Positions 36,261-48,578 are shown, counted from the stretch's first letter. The stretch: DNA of 64,000 nt from Microlunatus capsulatus (GCF_017876495.1 NZ_JAGIOB010000001.1:2046001-2110000); one strand, 5' to 3'. Translations and numbers: made by a program. Notes: generated by a model not told the origin, from the letters alone.

Positions 36261-37208
36261 TCAGGCCGTGAGGCTCCGCAGCTCGTCGAGGTCCTCGTCC
36301 GAGGGCTCCCAGAGCCCGGCCTCGACGTTGGCCCGGACCTGCTCGACCGACGTCGCCCCGGCGATGACCGAGCCGACGGTCGGCATCGCGGCCAGGCCGC
36401 CCATCGCCACGTCCAGCATGCTGACGCCGCGCTGGTCGGCGAACTGGCCGAGGGACTCGATGAGGTCGAAGTCGGCGGCGGCGAGCCGGTCCGGCAGGCC
36501 GGCGAGCCGGGTCCCGGCGGGGGCGTCCTGCCCGCGGCGGTACTTGCCCGTGAGCAGCCCCGACGCCAGCGGGAAGTAGGGCAGCAGGCTCTGGCCGGTG
36601 TGCTGCAGGGCCGGCACCAGCTCGGCCTCGATCCCCCGGCTCAGCCAGGAGTACTCGTTCTGGGCGGACACGAAGCCCTCGAGGTTGCCGGTGTGGGCGG
36701 TCCAGTCGGCGTCGACGACCTGCCAGCCGGCGAAGTTCGAGGAGCCGATGTAGCGCACCTTGCCCTCGGCGACCAGCTCGCTGAGCGCGGCGAGGGTCTC
36801 CTCGACCGGCGTCCGCGGGTCGGGCGCGTGCATCTGGTAGAGGTCGATCCAGTCGGTGCCCAGGCGCCGCAGGCTGTTCTCGACGGCCAGCCGGATGTAG
36901 CGCCGCGAGCCGCGCACGCCCCAGTCAGGGCCGTTGGTGCCGCCCATGTCCATGCCGAACTTGGTGGCCAGCACCACCTGGTCGCGACGGCCCTGCAGGG
37001 CCTGGCCGAGCAGCGTCTCGGAGCCGCCCCGGTTGCCGTAGACGTCGGCGGTGTCGAACAGCGTGATCCCGGCGTCGATCGCCGCGTGCACGACGGCCGC
37101 CACGTCCTCGTCGGCCATCCGGGCGCCGAAGTTGTTGCAGCCAATCCCGACGGTGGAGACGGTGAGGCCGGAGTGGCCGAGCTGGCGGTAGGTCATCTCT
37201 GCGGGCAT
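36261..37208 (-). CDS. Aldo/keto reductase
   Basis: The 315-aa NADPH-dependent TIM-barrel oxidoreductase shows the catalytic Asp/Tyr in FDTADVYGNRG near residue 50, Lys in LATKFG near 83 and His in LYQMHAPDP near 123. The substrate is unknown; sequence style is that of the Tas/YajO-like or potassium-channel-beta-like AKR groups. It starts at ATG 37208 (MPAEMTYRQLG). It is transcribed after lemA, 68 bp away. Confidence 0.92.
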   Translation of the reverse strand: MPAEMTYRQLGHSGLTVSTVGIGCNNFGARMADEDVAAVVHAAIDAGITLFDTADVYGNRGGSETLLGQALQGRRDQVVLATKFGMDMGGTNGPDWGVRGSRRYIRLAVENSLRRLGTDWIDLYQMHAPDPRTPVEETLAALSELVAEGKVRYIGSSNFAGWQVVDADWTAHTGNLEGFVSAQNEYSWLSRGIEAELVPALQHTGQSLLPYFPLASGLLTGKYRRGQDAPAGTRLAGLPDRLAAADFDLIESLGQFADQRGVSMLDVAMGGLAAMPTVGSVIAGATSVEQVRANVEAGLWEPSDEDLDELRSLTA

Positions 37209-37276
37209 GGAGCGGTGTTCCCCTTCGCGTGGTCGGAGGGCCGTCCTCGGCCCCCCGGCCACGCTACCCACCGGGG

Positions 37277-38101
37277 CTACGGCTGCTGCGGGCCGCCCGT
37301 CTGCGGCGGGGTGTAGCCACCGGTCTGCGGCGGGGTGTAGCCGCCCTGCTGGGGCTGCTGGTACGAGGGCGGCTGGCTGTACTGCTGCTCGGGCTCGGGC
37401 CGGACGTCGTCGTGCTGGTCGAAGGAGACCGGGGGCGCCGACTGCTGCGGCGGCAGCTGGGCGCGGTCCTGGCCGGCGGCACCCGGGCCCTGCTCGTCGC
37501 CGCGGTAGGCGATCTCGCCGAAGCTGACGCCGGGGGCCTGGCGCACCGACGGGTCGTTGACCTCGAAGTAGGTGGCCTTCTCGAAGTGGAACATCCCGGC
37601 GATGACGTTCGAGGGCACCGACTCGACCTTGGTGTTGTAGACGCGCACGTTCGCGTTGTAGAACCGGCGCCCGGCTGCGATCCGGTCCTCGGTCTCGGCC
37701 AGCTGGCGCTGCAGCTCGAGGAAGTTCTGGTTGCTCTTGAGGTCGGGGTAGGCCTCGACGCTGACGATGAGGTTGCGCACGGCGCCGGAGAGCGCCTGCT
37801 CGACGTCGGATCGCTGCTGGCTGGGCAGGGCGCCGTCGGCCTGCGCGACCGACTGGGCCTGGCTGCGCAGCCGGGTGACGTCCTCGAGGGTGTTGCGCTC
37901 GTGGGCGGCGAAGGCGCGCACCGTCTCGACGAGGTTGGGGATCAGCTCGTAGCGGCGGTTCAGCTCGACGTCGATCTGGCGCCAGGACTCCTGGATGAGG
38001 TTCCGCGACCTCACGAAGCCGTTGTAGGACCCCATGGCGATCAGGGCGATGATGACGACGATCACCACGATGACGATGACGACGGTGAGGGCGGTGCCCA
38101 T
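37277..38101 (-). CDS. LemA family protein
   Basis: The 274-aa protein has one N-terminal membrane helix (about 4-24), then the LemA four-helix domain (QESWRQIDVELNRRYELIPNL near residue 37, FLELQRQLAETEDRI near 127, FYNANVRVYN near 147). A Pro/Gln/Tyr-rich tail from about 205 ends in GGYTPPQT repeats. LemA proteins are membrane-anchored and of poorly known function; the tail is a low-complexity extension. Confidence 0.9.
   Translation of the reverse strand: MGTALTVVIVIVVIVVIIALIAMGSYNGFVRSRNLIQESWRQIDVELNRRYELIPNLVETVRAFAAHERNTLEDVTRLRSQAQSVAQADGALPSQQRSDVEQALSGAVRNLIVSVEAYPDLKSNQNFLELQRQLAETEDRIAAGRRFYNANVRVYNTKVESVPSNVIAGMFHFEKATYFEVNDPSVRQAPGVSFGEIAYRGDEQGPGAAGQDRAQLPPQQSAPPVSFDQHDDVRPEPEQQYSQPPSYQQPQQGGYTPPQTGGYTPPQTGGPQQP
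37296..37343 (-). repeat. 24-bp tandem repeat in the lemA tail
   Basis: The same 20 bases occur at 37299-37318 and 37323-37342, encoding two GGYTPPQT octapeptides near the C-terminus. Confidence 0.8.
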
Positions 38102-38181
38102 CAGGTCTCCTCAGGGAGTCGGCAGCGGGCACGACGGCCCGCCGCCGGAGCGGCCGGAGCCCTCACAGTAGTGCCTCGGGG

Positions 38182-38204
38182 GTCCCGGCCGGGGGCACCG
38201 GGAC
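38182..38204 (-). terminator. Hairpin after pyrE
   Basis: GTCCCGG and CCGGGAC are perfect 7-bp arms around a 9-nt loop, 24 bp past the pyrE stop. Confidence 0.45.
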
Positions 38205-38228
38205 GGGTGCCGGAGCGGGGTCGCCGGC

Positions 38229-38801
38229 TCAGGCCAGGCCGAGGTCGGCGGCCGAGAGCGCGAACCGGTAGGGCAGCCCGGCCGCCTCGATCGCCTCGCG
38301 GGCGCCGGTGTCGCGGTCGACGACGACGGCGACGCCGACGACCTCCGCGCCCGCCTCCCGGAGCGCCTCGACGGCGGTGAGCACGGAGCCGCCGGTGGTG
38401 CTGGTGTCCTCCACGGCGAGGACGCGGCGGCCCTCCACCGGGGACCCCTCGATCCGGCGCTGCAGCCCGTGGGCCTTGCCCTGCTTGCGGACGACGAAGG
38501 CGTCCAGCACGCCGCCGGTCGCCGCCGTCGCGTGCAGCATGGCGACCGCGACCGGGTCCGCGCCCAGGGTGAGGCCGCCGACGGCGTCGAACTCCCAGTC
38601 GGCGACGAGGTCCAGCATCACGCGACCGATCAGCGGCGCGGTCGCGCCGTCCAGGGTGACCCGGCGCATGTCGACGTAGTAGTCGGCCGTCCGGCCCGAG
38701 GCCAGGGTGACCTCGCCGTGCACGACGGCCAGCTCCCGGACCTGCGCGACCAGGCGGGCGCGGTCGTCGGCGGCGGGGCTGGGTGCGGGGTTCTCGGGCA
38801 T
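38229..38801 (-). CDS. pyrE: Orotate phosphoribosyltransferase
   Basis: The 190-aa enzyme makes OMP from orotate and PRPP in pyrimidine synthesis. The PRPP-binding signature RVLAVEDTSTTGGSVL lies near residue 127, and the flexible loop RKQGKAHGLQRR near 102. An N-terminal substrate segment (ASGRTADYYVDMR) lies near residue 38. It is monocistronic; other pyr genes are not in this window. Confidence 0.95.
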   Translation of the reverse strand: MPENPAPSPAADDRARLVAQVRELAVVHGEVTLASGRTADYYVDMRRVTLDGATAPLIGRVMLDLVADWEFDAVGGLTLGADPVAVAMLHATAATGGVLDAFVVRKQGKAHGLQRRIEGSPVEGRRVLAVEDTSTTGGSVLTAVEALREAGAEVVGVAVVVDRDTGAREAIEAAGLPYRFALSAADLGLA

Positions 38802-38855
38802 GACCGGGGAGCCTAGCCGAGCGGGGAGGACCGGGTCCCCGGGCGGACCGACCCC

Positions 38856-39569
38856 CTACTTGTTGCGGGTGCTCTGCAGGTGCCCGAAGCCGACGGAGCG
38901 GTCGGGCGAGCGGAACAGGTCCTGGCAGGTGGTGAGGGTGATGAGCGCCCGGGTGGGCTCGCGGTCGGGCTCGCCGGGGACGGGGTCCAGCACCCAGGTC
39001 GCGGTGTCGTCGACGGTGAGGGCGCGCGGCGCCTCGTCGAGCACGTAGGTGTAGACCGCCGTCCGGGTCTCGACGACGACCTCGTCGCCCGGGTCGAGCT
39101 CCAGCAGCCGGCTGAACGGCTCGCCGTGGGTCACCCGGTGGCCGGCCAGCGCGAAGTTGCCGACCTCGCCCGGCGCGGCGGTGCCGGTGTAGTGGCCGAC
39201 GCCCTCGGAGAGGATGTCGAGGTCGGTGCCCTCGAGGACCGGGATCTCGTAGTCCGCGCCGAAGGCGGGGATCCGCAGCAGCGCGGTCGCGTCGCCGGGC
39301 AGCGGGTCCGGCTCGGGGCTGGCCGAGGGGCCGGCCGGGGCGGGGGTGTCGGACCAGCGCTGCCGCAGGTCCTGGCGGCCCGCGTCGAACGCCCGCTCGG
39401 AGACGACGTTGGTCCCGACGTACTGGTAGCCCACCCAGGCCAGGCAGCTGAGCCCGCCCAGCAGCAGGACCAGGCCGACGACGGTGAGGGCCGAGGGCCG
39501 CCGCCGACGGGACCGCGCCCGCCGCGCGGGCGTGCCGGGACCGGTGCTCGCGCCGGGGGAGTCGCTCAC
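38856..39569 (-). CDS. Class E sortase
   Basis: The 237-aa protein has an N-terminal Arg-rich cytosolic tail, one membrane helix (about 27-49), a Pro/Ala-rich linker and an extracytoplasmic sortase domain (about 90-237). The catalytic His lies in ALAGHR near residue 145, the Cys in LTTCQDLF near 219, and an Arg follows in FRSPDR. Class E sortases anchor LAXTG-type proteins to the wall. No substrate gene is adjacent. Confidence 0.92.
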   Translation of the reverse strand: MSDSPGASTGPGTPARRARSRRRRPSALTVVGLVLLLGGLSCLAWVGYQYVGTNVVSERAFDAGRQDLRQRWSDTPAPAGPSASPEPDPLPGDATALLRIPAFGADYEIPVLEGTDLDILSEGVGHYTGTAAPGEVGNFALAGHRVTHGEPFSRLLELDPGDEVVVETRTAVYTYVLDEAPRALTVDDTATWVLDPVPGEPDREPTRALITLTTCQDLFRSPDRSVGFGHLQSTRNK

Positions 39570-39613
39570 CGGGCCATCCTCCCACTGTCGCGGCCCGGTC
39601 GTCGGCCTCCGGC

Positions 39614-40039
39614 TCAGGACGCGGCGGCCGCCGGCGCGTACAGCTCCAGGGCGATGCCGTCGGGGTCGCGGAACTCGAGGATGTGGCCCGCGCCGATGTC
39701 CTTGACGCCCTCGTGGGCGACGCCGGCGGCGTCGAGGGTGTCGACGGCCGCCACCAGGTCCGCGCGCGAGCCGACGGCGAAGGCCAGGTGGTCCAGCCCC
39801 GTCCGGTCCTCGCTGAAGCCGTCGTCGCTCACCGGGCGCAGGCCCAGCAGGGAGTCCCCGAGGGCGTAGATCACGCCGCCGTAGAGGAAGCCGAGCCGCT
39901 CGCGGGTGGCCTCGTCGGCGTCGGCCGGGAGCTCGAAGGCCACCGGCAGGCCGAACACCTCGTCGTAGAAGGCGCGCGAGCGGGCGATGTCGGTGACGGT
40001 CAGGCGGACGTGGGCGTAGGCCCGGGTCGGGATCGGCAT
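39614..40039 (-). CDS. VOC family protein
   Basis: The 141-aa protein is a two-module beta-alpha-beta-beta-beta vicinal oxygen chelate fold (glyoxalase/bleomycin resistance/dioxygenase superfamily). It starts AHVRLTVTDIARSRAFYDEVFG and has GLDHLAFAV near 81 and FRDPDGIALELY near 123. Metal-binding His and Glu are plausible but the reaction is unknown. It stands between the sortase and the dehydrogenase gene, with short gaps. Confidence 0.88.
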   Translation of the reverse strand: MPIPTRAYAHVRLTVTDIARSRAFYDEVFGLPVAFELPADADEATRERLGFLYGGVIYALGDSLLGLRPVSDDGFSEDRTGLDHLAFAVGSRADLVAAVDTLDAAGVAHEGVKDIGAGHILEFRDPDGIALELYAPAAAAS

Positions 40040-40070
40040 GCCCCGAGCATGCCCGGCCCCGGCAAGCGGC

Positions 40071-41543
40071 TCAGCGATACGGGTCGGGCGTCAGCGTGTA
40101 CTTGGTCGAGAGGTACTCGTGGATGCCTTCCAGCCCGCCCTCGCGGCCGATGCCGGACTGCTTGACCCCGCCGAACGGCGCGCCCGCGTTGGAGATCACC
40201 CCGACGTTGAGCCCCATCATCCCGGTCTCCAGCCGGTCGACGAGCCGCTGGCCGCGGTCGGCGTCGCGGGTGAAGGCGTAGCTGACCAGGCCGTACTCGG
40301 TGTCGTTGGCCAGCGCGACGGCCTCGTCCTCGTCGCCGAAGGTCGAGATCGACAGCACGGGGCCGAAGATCTCCTGGCGCAAGATCTCGCTGCCGGGCCG
40401 GACCCCGGTGACCACGGTGCCGGCGTAGAAGGTGCCCTCGCGCTCGACCCGCGCACCGCCGGTCAGCACCTCGGCGCCGCGCCCGACGGCGTCGCCGACC
40501 AGGTCCTCGGCCTTGCGGACGGCGCGGTCGTCGATCAGCGGGCCGATCCGGACGCCCTCCTCGGTCCCCCGGCCGACGGGGAAGCCGCGGACCTCCGCGG
40601 TGACGCGGGCGGCGAACTCCTCGGCGACCCGCTCGTGCACCAGGAAGCGGTTGGCCGCGGTGCAGGCCTGGCCGACGTTGCGGAACTTGGCCAGCATCGC
40701 GCCGGCGACGGCGGCGTCGAGGTCGGCGTCCTCGAAGACCAGGAACGGCGCGTTGCCGCCCAGCTCCATCGACGTCCGCAGCACGCCGTCGGCCGCCTGC
40801 TTGAGCAGCTGCTTGCCCACCGGGGTCGAGCCGGTGAAGCTGAGCTTGCGCAGCCGCGGGTCGGCGATCACCGGACCGGAGACGTCGCCCGCGGTCGAGG
40901 TGGTCACGACGTTGAGGACGCCGTCGGGCAGGCCGGCCTCGCGCAGCAGCTCGGCCACGTACAGCGTCGTCAGCGGAGTCAGCTCGGCCGGCTTGACCAC
41001 CGCGGTGCAGCCGGCGGTCAGCGCCGGCGCGATCTTGCGGGTGGCCATGGCCAGCGGGAAGTTCCAGGGCGTGATCAGGTAGCAGGGGCCCACCGGGTGC
41101 TGGCTGACGGTCATCCGCCCGGTGCCCTCGGGGTTCGTGCCGTAGCGGCCGGCGACCCGCACGGCCTCCTCGGAGAACCAGCGTAGGAACTCCCCGCCGT
41201 AGGTCACCTCGGCCTGGGACTCAGCCAGCGGCTTGCCCATCTCCAGGGTCATCAGCAGGGCGACGTCGTCGCGGCGCTGCTGCAGCAGGTCGAAGGCCCG
41301 GCGCAGCACCTCCCCGCGCACCCGAGGCGCGGTCCGGGCCCAGGCCGGTCCCGCCTCGACGGCCGCGTCCAGCGCGGCGGCCCCGTCCTCGACACCGCCG
41401 TCGGCGACGGTGCGGATCACCGCGCCGGTCGCCGGGTCGTGCACGTCGAAGGTCCTGCCCGAGGCGGCGGGGCGCCAGCCACCGCCCACCAGCAGCCCGT
41501 CCGGCACCGCGTCGAGCACCGCCTGCTCCGAGGCCTGTGACAC
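40071..41543 (-). CDS. gabD: NAD(P)-dependent succinate-semialdehyde dehydrogenase-like enzyme
   Basis: The 490-aa aldehyde dehydrogenase has the catalytic Glu in MELGGNAPF near residue 260, the catalytic Cys in GQACTAANR near 293, and the cofactor-binding GSTPVGKQLL near 236. Overall it resembles GabD/SSADH, oxidising succinate semialdehyde to succinate. No 4-aminobutyrate transaminase is adjacent; the next gene is a divergent aminotransferase of another class. The start is GTG 41543 with GGGGAG about 6 nt upstream. Confidence 0.88.
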   Translation of the reverse strand: MSQASEQAVLDAVPDGLLVGGGWRPAASGRTFDVHDPATGAVIRTVADGGVEDGAAALDAAVEAGPAWARTAPRVRGEVLRRAFDLLQQRRDDVALLMTLEMGKPLAESQAEVTYGGEFLRWFSEEAVRVAGRYGTNPEGTGRMTVSQHPVGPCYLITPWNFPLAMATRKIAPALTAGCTAVVKPAELTPLTTLYVAELLREAGLPDGVLNVVTTSTAGDVSGPVIADPRLRKLSFTGSTPVGKQLLKQAADGVLRTSMELGGNAPFLVFEDADLDAAVAGAMLAKFRNVGQACTAANRFLVHERVAEEFAARVTAEVRGFPVGRGTEEGVRIGPLIDDRAVRKAEDLVGDAVGRGAEVLTGGARVEREGTFYAGTVVTGVRPGSEILRQEIFGPVLSISTFGDEDEAVALANDTEYGLVSYAFTRDADRGQRLVDRLETGMMGLNVGVISNAGAPFGGVKQSGIGREGGLEGIHEYLSTKYTLTPDPYR

Positions 41544-41628
41544 CGTCTGCTCCCCTCGTCGTCGGACGCTGGCGAGCCTAGACCCCGCGCCCCGGAGCCC
41601 AGCGGGCGCCGCGGCTAGGGTGCAGGGT

Positions 41629-42792
41629 ATGGCGTCAGCGTGGAAAGCCGAGCGGGTCCGGTCCGCGACCACCACGATCTTCGCCGAGATGTCGGCCCTC
41701 GCCGTGGCGACCGGGTCGGTCAACCTCGGCCAGGGCTTCCCCGACACCGACGGGCCCGACTGGATGCTGGGCGCGGCCCGGCAGGCGATCGCCGACGGCG
41801 TGAACCAGTACCCGCCGGGCCGCGGCATCGCGCCGCTGCGGCAGGCCGTCGTCGACCACAGCCGCCGCCACCACGGGCTGGAGTACGACCCGGACACCGA
41901 GGTGGTCATCACCACCGGCGCCACCGAGGCGCTCGCCGCGGCCATGCTCGCCTTCGTCGACCCGGGCGACGAGGTGGTGGCGCTGGAGCCCTTCTACGAC
42001 TCCTACGCCGCCTCCATCGACCTGGCCGGCGGCACCCGGGTGGGGGTCGGGCTGTTCGGCCCGGACTTCCGGCTGGACCACGCCGAGCTGGCCGCCGCCT
42101 TCACCGACCGCACCAAGCTGGTGCTCGTCAACTCCCCGCACAACCCCACCGGCACGGTGCTGGGCCGCGACGACCTGGCCGAGATCGCCCGGCTGGCGGT
42201 GGCGCACGACGTCCTCGTGGTCTGCGACGAGGTCTACGAGCACCTGGTCTTCGACGACGCCGAGCACGTCCCGCTGGCCACCTTCCCGGGGATGCGGGAG
42301 CGGACGCTGCGGATCTCCTCCTCGGGGAAGACCTTCTCGGCCACCGGCTGGAAGATCGGCTGGGCGCTGGGGCCGGCGGAGCTGGTGACCGAGCTGACGG
42401 CGGTGAAGCAGTTCCTCACCTACGTCTCCGGGGCGCCGTTCCAGCCGGCGGTCGCCCGGGCGCTGGACGAGGGCGACGCCTGGGTGGAGGCGAACCGGGT
42501 GAGCCTGCAGGGCAAGCGCGACCGGCTCGCCGCCGGCCTGCGCAGCGTCGGCCTGGACCCGGTGGTACCGCAGGGCACCTACTTCATGACCACCGACGTC
42601 CGCCCGCTCGGCTACGACGACGGCGTCGCCTTCTGCCGGGACCTGCCGCACCGCTGCGGCGTCGTGGCCATCCCCCACCAGGTCTTCTACGACGACGTCG
42701 AGGCCGGCCGGCCCTACGTGCGCTGGGCCTTCTGCAAGGAGGACGCCGTGCTGGACGAGGCCGTCCGCCGGCTGGGCGGGCTCACCGCCTGA
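41629..42792 (+). CDS. Class I/II pyridoxal-phosphate aminotransferase
   Basis: The 387-aa fold-type I aminotransferase shows NQYPPGRGIAPLRQAV near residue 60, NSPHNPTGTVL near 164 and the PLP lysine in SSSGKTFSATGWKIGWALG near 230. It resembles the group that includes N-succinyl-diaminopimelate (DapC), kynurenine and methionine aminotransferases; the specificity is not readable. It ends 4 bp before the convergent desulfhydrase-like gene. The start is ATG 41629. Confidence 0.88.
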   Translation: MASAWKAERVRSATTTIFAEMSALAVATGSVNLGQGFPDTDGPDWMLGAARQAIADGVNQYPPGRGIAPLRQAVVDHSRRHHGLEYDPDTEVVITTGATEALAAAMLAFVDPGDEVVALEPFYDSYAASIDLAGGTRVGVGLFGPDFRLDHAELAAAFTDRTKLVLVNSPHNPTGTVLGRDDLAEIARLAVAHDVLVVCDEVYEHLVFDDAEHVPLATFPGMRERTLRISSSGKTFSATGWKIGWALGPAELVTELTAVKQFLTYVSGAPFQPAVARALDEGDAWVEANRVSLQGKRDRLAAGLRSVGLDPVVPQGTYFMTTDVRPLGYDDGVAFCRDLPHRCGVVAIPHQVFYDDVEAGRPYVRWAFCKEDAVLDEAVRRLGGLTA

Positions 42793-42796
42793 GGGC

Positions 42797-43744
42797 TCAG
42801 CCGGCCAGCCGCGCCGCGTCGGGGTGGCCGAAGAGCCCGGGCAGCCCGCCGGAGTGCAGGAAGACCACCCGCTCCCCCCGCCGCACGTCCCCGTCGGCGA
42901 CCGCGGCCACGAGCCCGGCCAGCGCCCGGCCGGTGTAGGTCGGGTCCAGGCCCAGGCCCTCGGTGCGGGCCGCGAGGCGCAGCGCCGCGACCACCGGCTC
43001 GGTGAGGTGCGCGTAGCCGGCGCCGACCTGGTCGAGCCGCAGCCGCAGCGTACCCGCCTCGACGCCCATCCCCTCCAGCAGGCCGCGCACCGTCGCCTCC
43101 GCGTCGGCCACCGCCCCGGTGTGCACGGCCAGCACGCGCTCGGCACCCAGGCCCGCCACCAGCCCAGCCGTCGTCCCGCCGGAGCCGAGGGCCACGACGA
43201 GGTGCTCGGTCCCGGGCCGCTGCTGCTCGATCTCGACGGCGGCGTCGACGTAGGCCAGGGCCGCGGTGGGGCTCGAGCCGCCGAAGGGGACGACGTGCGG
43301 CCGTCGGCCCTCGCCCCGGAGCCGCTCGGCCTCCTCCTCGACGGCGGCGGCCAGCCCGGCGGCGTCGACCTCGCCGGCCCAGACGACGTCGGCGCCCAGC
43401 AGCCGGTCGAGGAGGAGGTTGCCCCGCTCGCCGTCGGGAGCCGTGCCCTCGAGGACCAGGGTGGCGGCCAGGCCCAGCCGGGCCGCGGCGGCGGCGCTCA
43501 ACCGGGCGTGGTTGCTCTGCGGCGCCCCGCTGGTGAGCAGGACGTCGGCACCGGCGGCGAGCGCCTCGGCGCCGCTCCGCTCCAGCTTGCGGATCTTGTT
43601 GCCGCCGCCGGCCGGTCCGGCGAGGTCGTCCCGCTTGACCCAGAGGTCGTCGGGATGCAGCCCGAGGGCGGCGGAGAGCCGGGGCGCGGGCTCGAGCGGG
43701 GTGGGCCAGGTCGCGAGGGGGACCCGGTCGGCGGAGAGGGGCAC
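42797..43744 (-). CDS. D-cysteine desulfhydrase/ACC deaminase-like PLP enzyme
   Basis: The 315-aa fold-type II PLP enzyme has the lysine in GGGNKIRKLE near residue 49, TSGAPQSNHARL near 71 and the phosphate loop GSGGTTAGL near 187. It resembles the DcyD/ACC deaminase family, removing sulfide and ammonia from D-cysteine or opening 1-aminocyclopropane-1-carboxylate; which is not decided by sequence. It is convergent with the aminotransferase gene (4-bp gap). Confidence 0.85.
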   Translation of the reverse strand: MPLSADRVPLATWPTPLEPAPRLSAALGLHPDDLWVKRDDLAGPAGGGNKIRKLERSGAEALAAGADVLLTSGAPQSNHARLSAAAAARLGLAATLVLEGTAPDGERGNLLLDRLLGADVVWAGEVDAAGLAAAVEEEAERLRGEGRRPHVVPFGGSSPTAALAYVDAAVEIEQQRPGTEHLVVALGSGGTTAGLVAGLGAERVLAVHTGAVADAEATVRGLLEGMGVEAGTLRLRLDQVGAGYAHLTEPVVAALRLAARTEGLGLDPTYTGRALAGLVAAVADGDVRRGERVVFLHSGGLPGLFGHPDAARLAG

Positions 43745-43774
43745 GCCGACCAGTCTGGCGCCGGCGCGGCGGGG

Positions 43775-44440
43775 TCAGCCGCGCAGGTGCGTCCCGTGGT
43801 CGTCCGCGCGCCAGCGGTACCAGGCGGTGGCGGCCGGGGTCCAGAGCACGAGGCACGCGACGACGACGTACCAGGCGGCGCTGAACCACCAGAGCAGGTC
43901 GTCGCGCAGCCACCAGGCGGCCCAGGCCAGGGCGACCGCCCCGACGCCGGTGTGCACGACCCGCGACCAGAGCCGTCGGGACAGCACGAGGAAGCCGGTG
44001 ACCAGCGAGGCCAGCGGGAAGAGGTAGAGCGGGACGGCCAGGCCGTCGAGCATCCGGTAGTTGAAGCGGTTGAGGACGTGGAACAGCGCCCCGTCGTCGT
44101 TGGCCTCGGCGAACGCGCCGGTGCCGACGGTCGCGGTCACCCAGAGCAGGCTCAGCGCGCAGATCCACTGCAGGGACCCCAGCACCGCGAGCGTGCAGGC
44201 CAGGGCGATCACCGCGGGCCGCTGCGGAGGTCCGGACGGCTGCGCCGTCGGGGCGAGCGGGGCGGGCAGTGCCCGCAGGACCTCGAGCGGCACCCCCTCG
44301 GCGGGGGCCGGGCGCGGGGTGGGGCCGGACGGGCCGGCAGCCCACGGGGCGGGCTGCCCCCAGGGGTCGGCGACGGCCTCGCCGGGCGCCCGGAACTGCG
44401 GGGCGCCCTGCGGCGGCGGCGCGTACCCCGGTCCGGACAT
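43775..44440 (-). CDS. DUF4328-like membrane protein
   Basis: The 221-aa protein has a Pro/Gly/Ala-rich N-terminus (1-65) followed by about four hydrophobic segments, with NRFNYRMLDGLAVPLYLFP near residue 123 and ARRLWSR-like LSRRLWSRV. It resembles actinobacterial DUF4328 proteins of unknown function. The start is ATG 44440; the longer frame upstream would overlap the neighbouring gene. Confidence 0.7.
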   Translation of the reverse strand: MSGPGYAPPPQGAPQFRAPGEAVADPWGQPAPWAAGPSGPTPRPAPAEGVPLEVLRALPAPLAPTAQPSGPPQRPAVIALACTLAVLGSLQWICALSLLWVTATVGTGAFAEANDDGALFHVLNRFNYRMLDGLAVPLYLFPLASLVTGFLVLSRRLWSRVVHTGVGAVALAWAAWWLRDDLLWWFSAAWYVVVACLVLWTPAATAWYRWRADDHGTHLRG

Positions 44441-44472
44441 GGGCTCCAGCCTAGGTCGTGGCCGGCGGCGGC

Positions 44473-45312
44473 TCAGCCGAACAGCAGGTCCGCCGGCGGC
44501 GGCGGGGAGAGGGCCACGTCCTCTCCGGTGAACGGGGCCGCCCCGCCCACCAGCTGCGCGAGCCGGGACCCGTGCAGCACCCGGTAGGGGTAGGGCGCGG
44601 TGCCGGCGCGGCGCGCGATCGCGTCGACGGGCAGGGCGACGTCGGCGGCCGCGACGACGACGTTGCCGAAGCGCCGGCCCTTGAGGGTGGACGGCTCGGC
44701 GCACAGGACGACGTGGGCGAAGGTCGCCTGCACCCCCGCCACGACGCGCCGGGCGTAAGCGAAGGGGCCCCGATCGGTGACGTTCATGACCAGCGTGCCG
44801 GCGGGCCGCAGCACGCGGCGGACGTCGCCCAGGAACTCGGTCGTCGTGAGCTCGGCCGGCACCCGGGCGCCGTCGAAGGCGTCGAGGATCACCAGGTCGG
44901 CGTAGTCCTCGCGCAGCGCCGCCACCCCGGTGCGGCCGTCGTCGGCCCGGACCTTGATGCCGCTCTGCCGGGGCAGCGGCAGGTGGGTGCGAACCAGCTC
45001 GGTGAGCTCGGTGTCGGGCTCCAGCACCACCTGGGCCGAGCGCGGCCGGGTGTGGGCGAGGTAGCGCGGCAGGGTGAGCGCGGCCCCGCCGACGTGCACG
45101 ACGCCCAGCCGCTCCCCCGCCGGGGCGACCGACTCGACGACGTCGACGACCCGCTGGACGTAGTCGAACTCGAGCCGGGTGGGGTCGTCGAGGTCGACGT
45201 AGGACTGGTCGGTGCGGCCCACGCGCAGCGTGAAGGCCTGCGGCCGGGTGGGGTCGGGCACGAGCACCGTCTCGTGCTCGCCGGTGCGCAGCACCCGGTC
45301 CCCCGCCCTCAC
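44473..45312 (-). CDS. Spermidine synthase-like methyltransferase-fold protein
   Basis: The 279-aa Rossmann protein resembles spermidine synthase: SYVDLDDPTRLEFDYVQRV near residue 37, the SAM-binding VVHVGGAALTLPRYL near 70, and DLVILDAFDG near 138 with VMNVTD near 174. Stand-alone proteins of this kind are common in actinobacteria without clear polyamine genes, so aminopropyl transfer is not proven. It precedes clpB on the map but lies downstream of its terminator. Confidence 0.8.
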   Translation of the reverse strand: MRAGDRVLRTGEHETVLVPDPTRPQAFTLRVGRTDQSYVDLDDPTRLEFDYVQRVVDVVESVAPAGERLGVVHVGGAALTLPRYLAHTRPRSAQVVLEPDTELTELVRTHLPLPRQSGIKVRADDGRTGVAALREDYADLVILDAFDGARVPAELTTTEFLGDVRRVLRPAGTLVMNVTDRGPFAYARRVVAGVQATFAHVVLCAEPSTLKGRRFGNVVVAAADVALPVDAIARRAGTAPYPYRVLHGSRLAQLVGGAAPFTGEDVALSPPPPADLLFG

Positions 45313-45335
45313 CGCGCCACCCTAGCCGGACGCAC

Positions 45336-45367
45336 GACAGCCCCGGACGGGGTCGTCCGGGGCTGTC
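45336..45367 (-). terminator. Strong hairpin after clpB
   Basis: GACAGCCCCGGAC and GTCCGGGGCTGTC are perfect 13-bp arms around a 6-nt loop, 12 bp past the clpB stop. Confidence 0.8.
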
Positions 45368-45379
45368 GGGTGCGCTCGG

Positions 45380-48475
<3,096 letters not shown>

Positions 48476-48532
48476 GGGTTGCGCGGTCCTCCGGGTCGAG
48501 CTGCGGGGCGGACGTCCAGCGGGGCGGACGCC

Positions 48533-48553
48533 CTTGAGTCCATCTGACTCAAC
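48533..48553. promoter_or_regulatory. HAIR box 1 upstream of clpB
   Basis: CTTGAGT-N7-ACTCAAC matches the HspR HAIR consensus (CTTGAGT-N7-ACTCAAG) at 13 of 14 positions, 58 bp upstream of the clpB start. Confidence 0.88.
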
Positions 48554-48578
48554 TTCGTGCCGGTGGACAGTATTCCAG

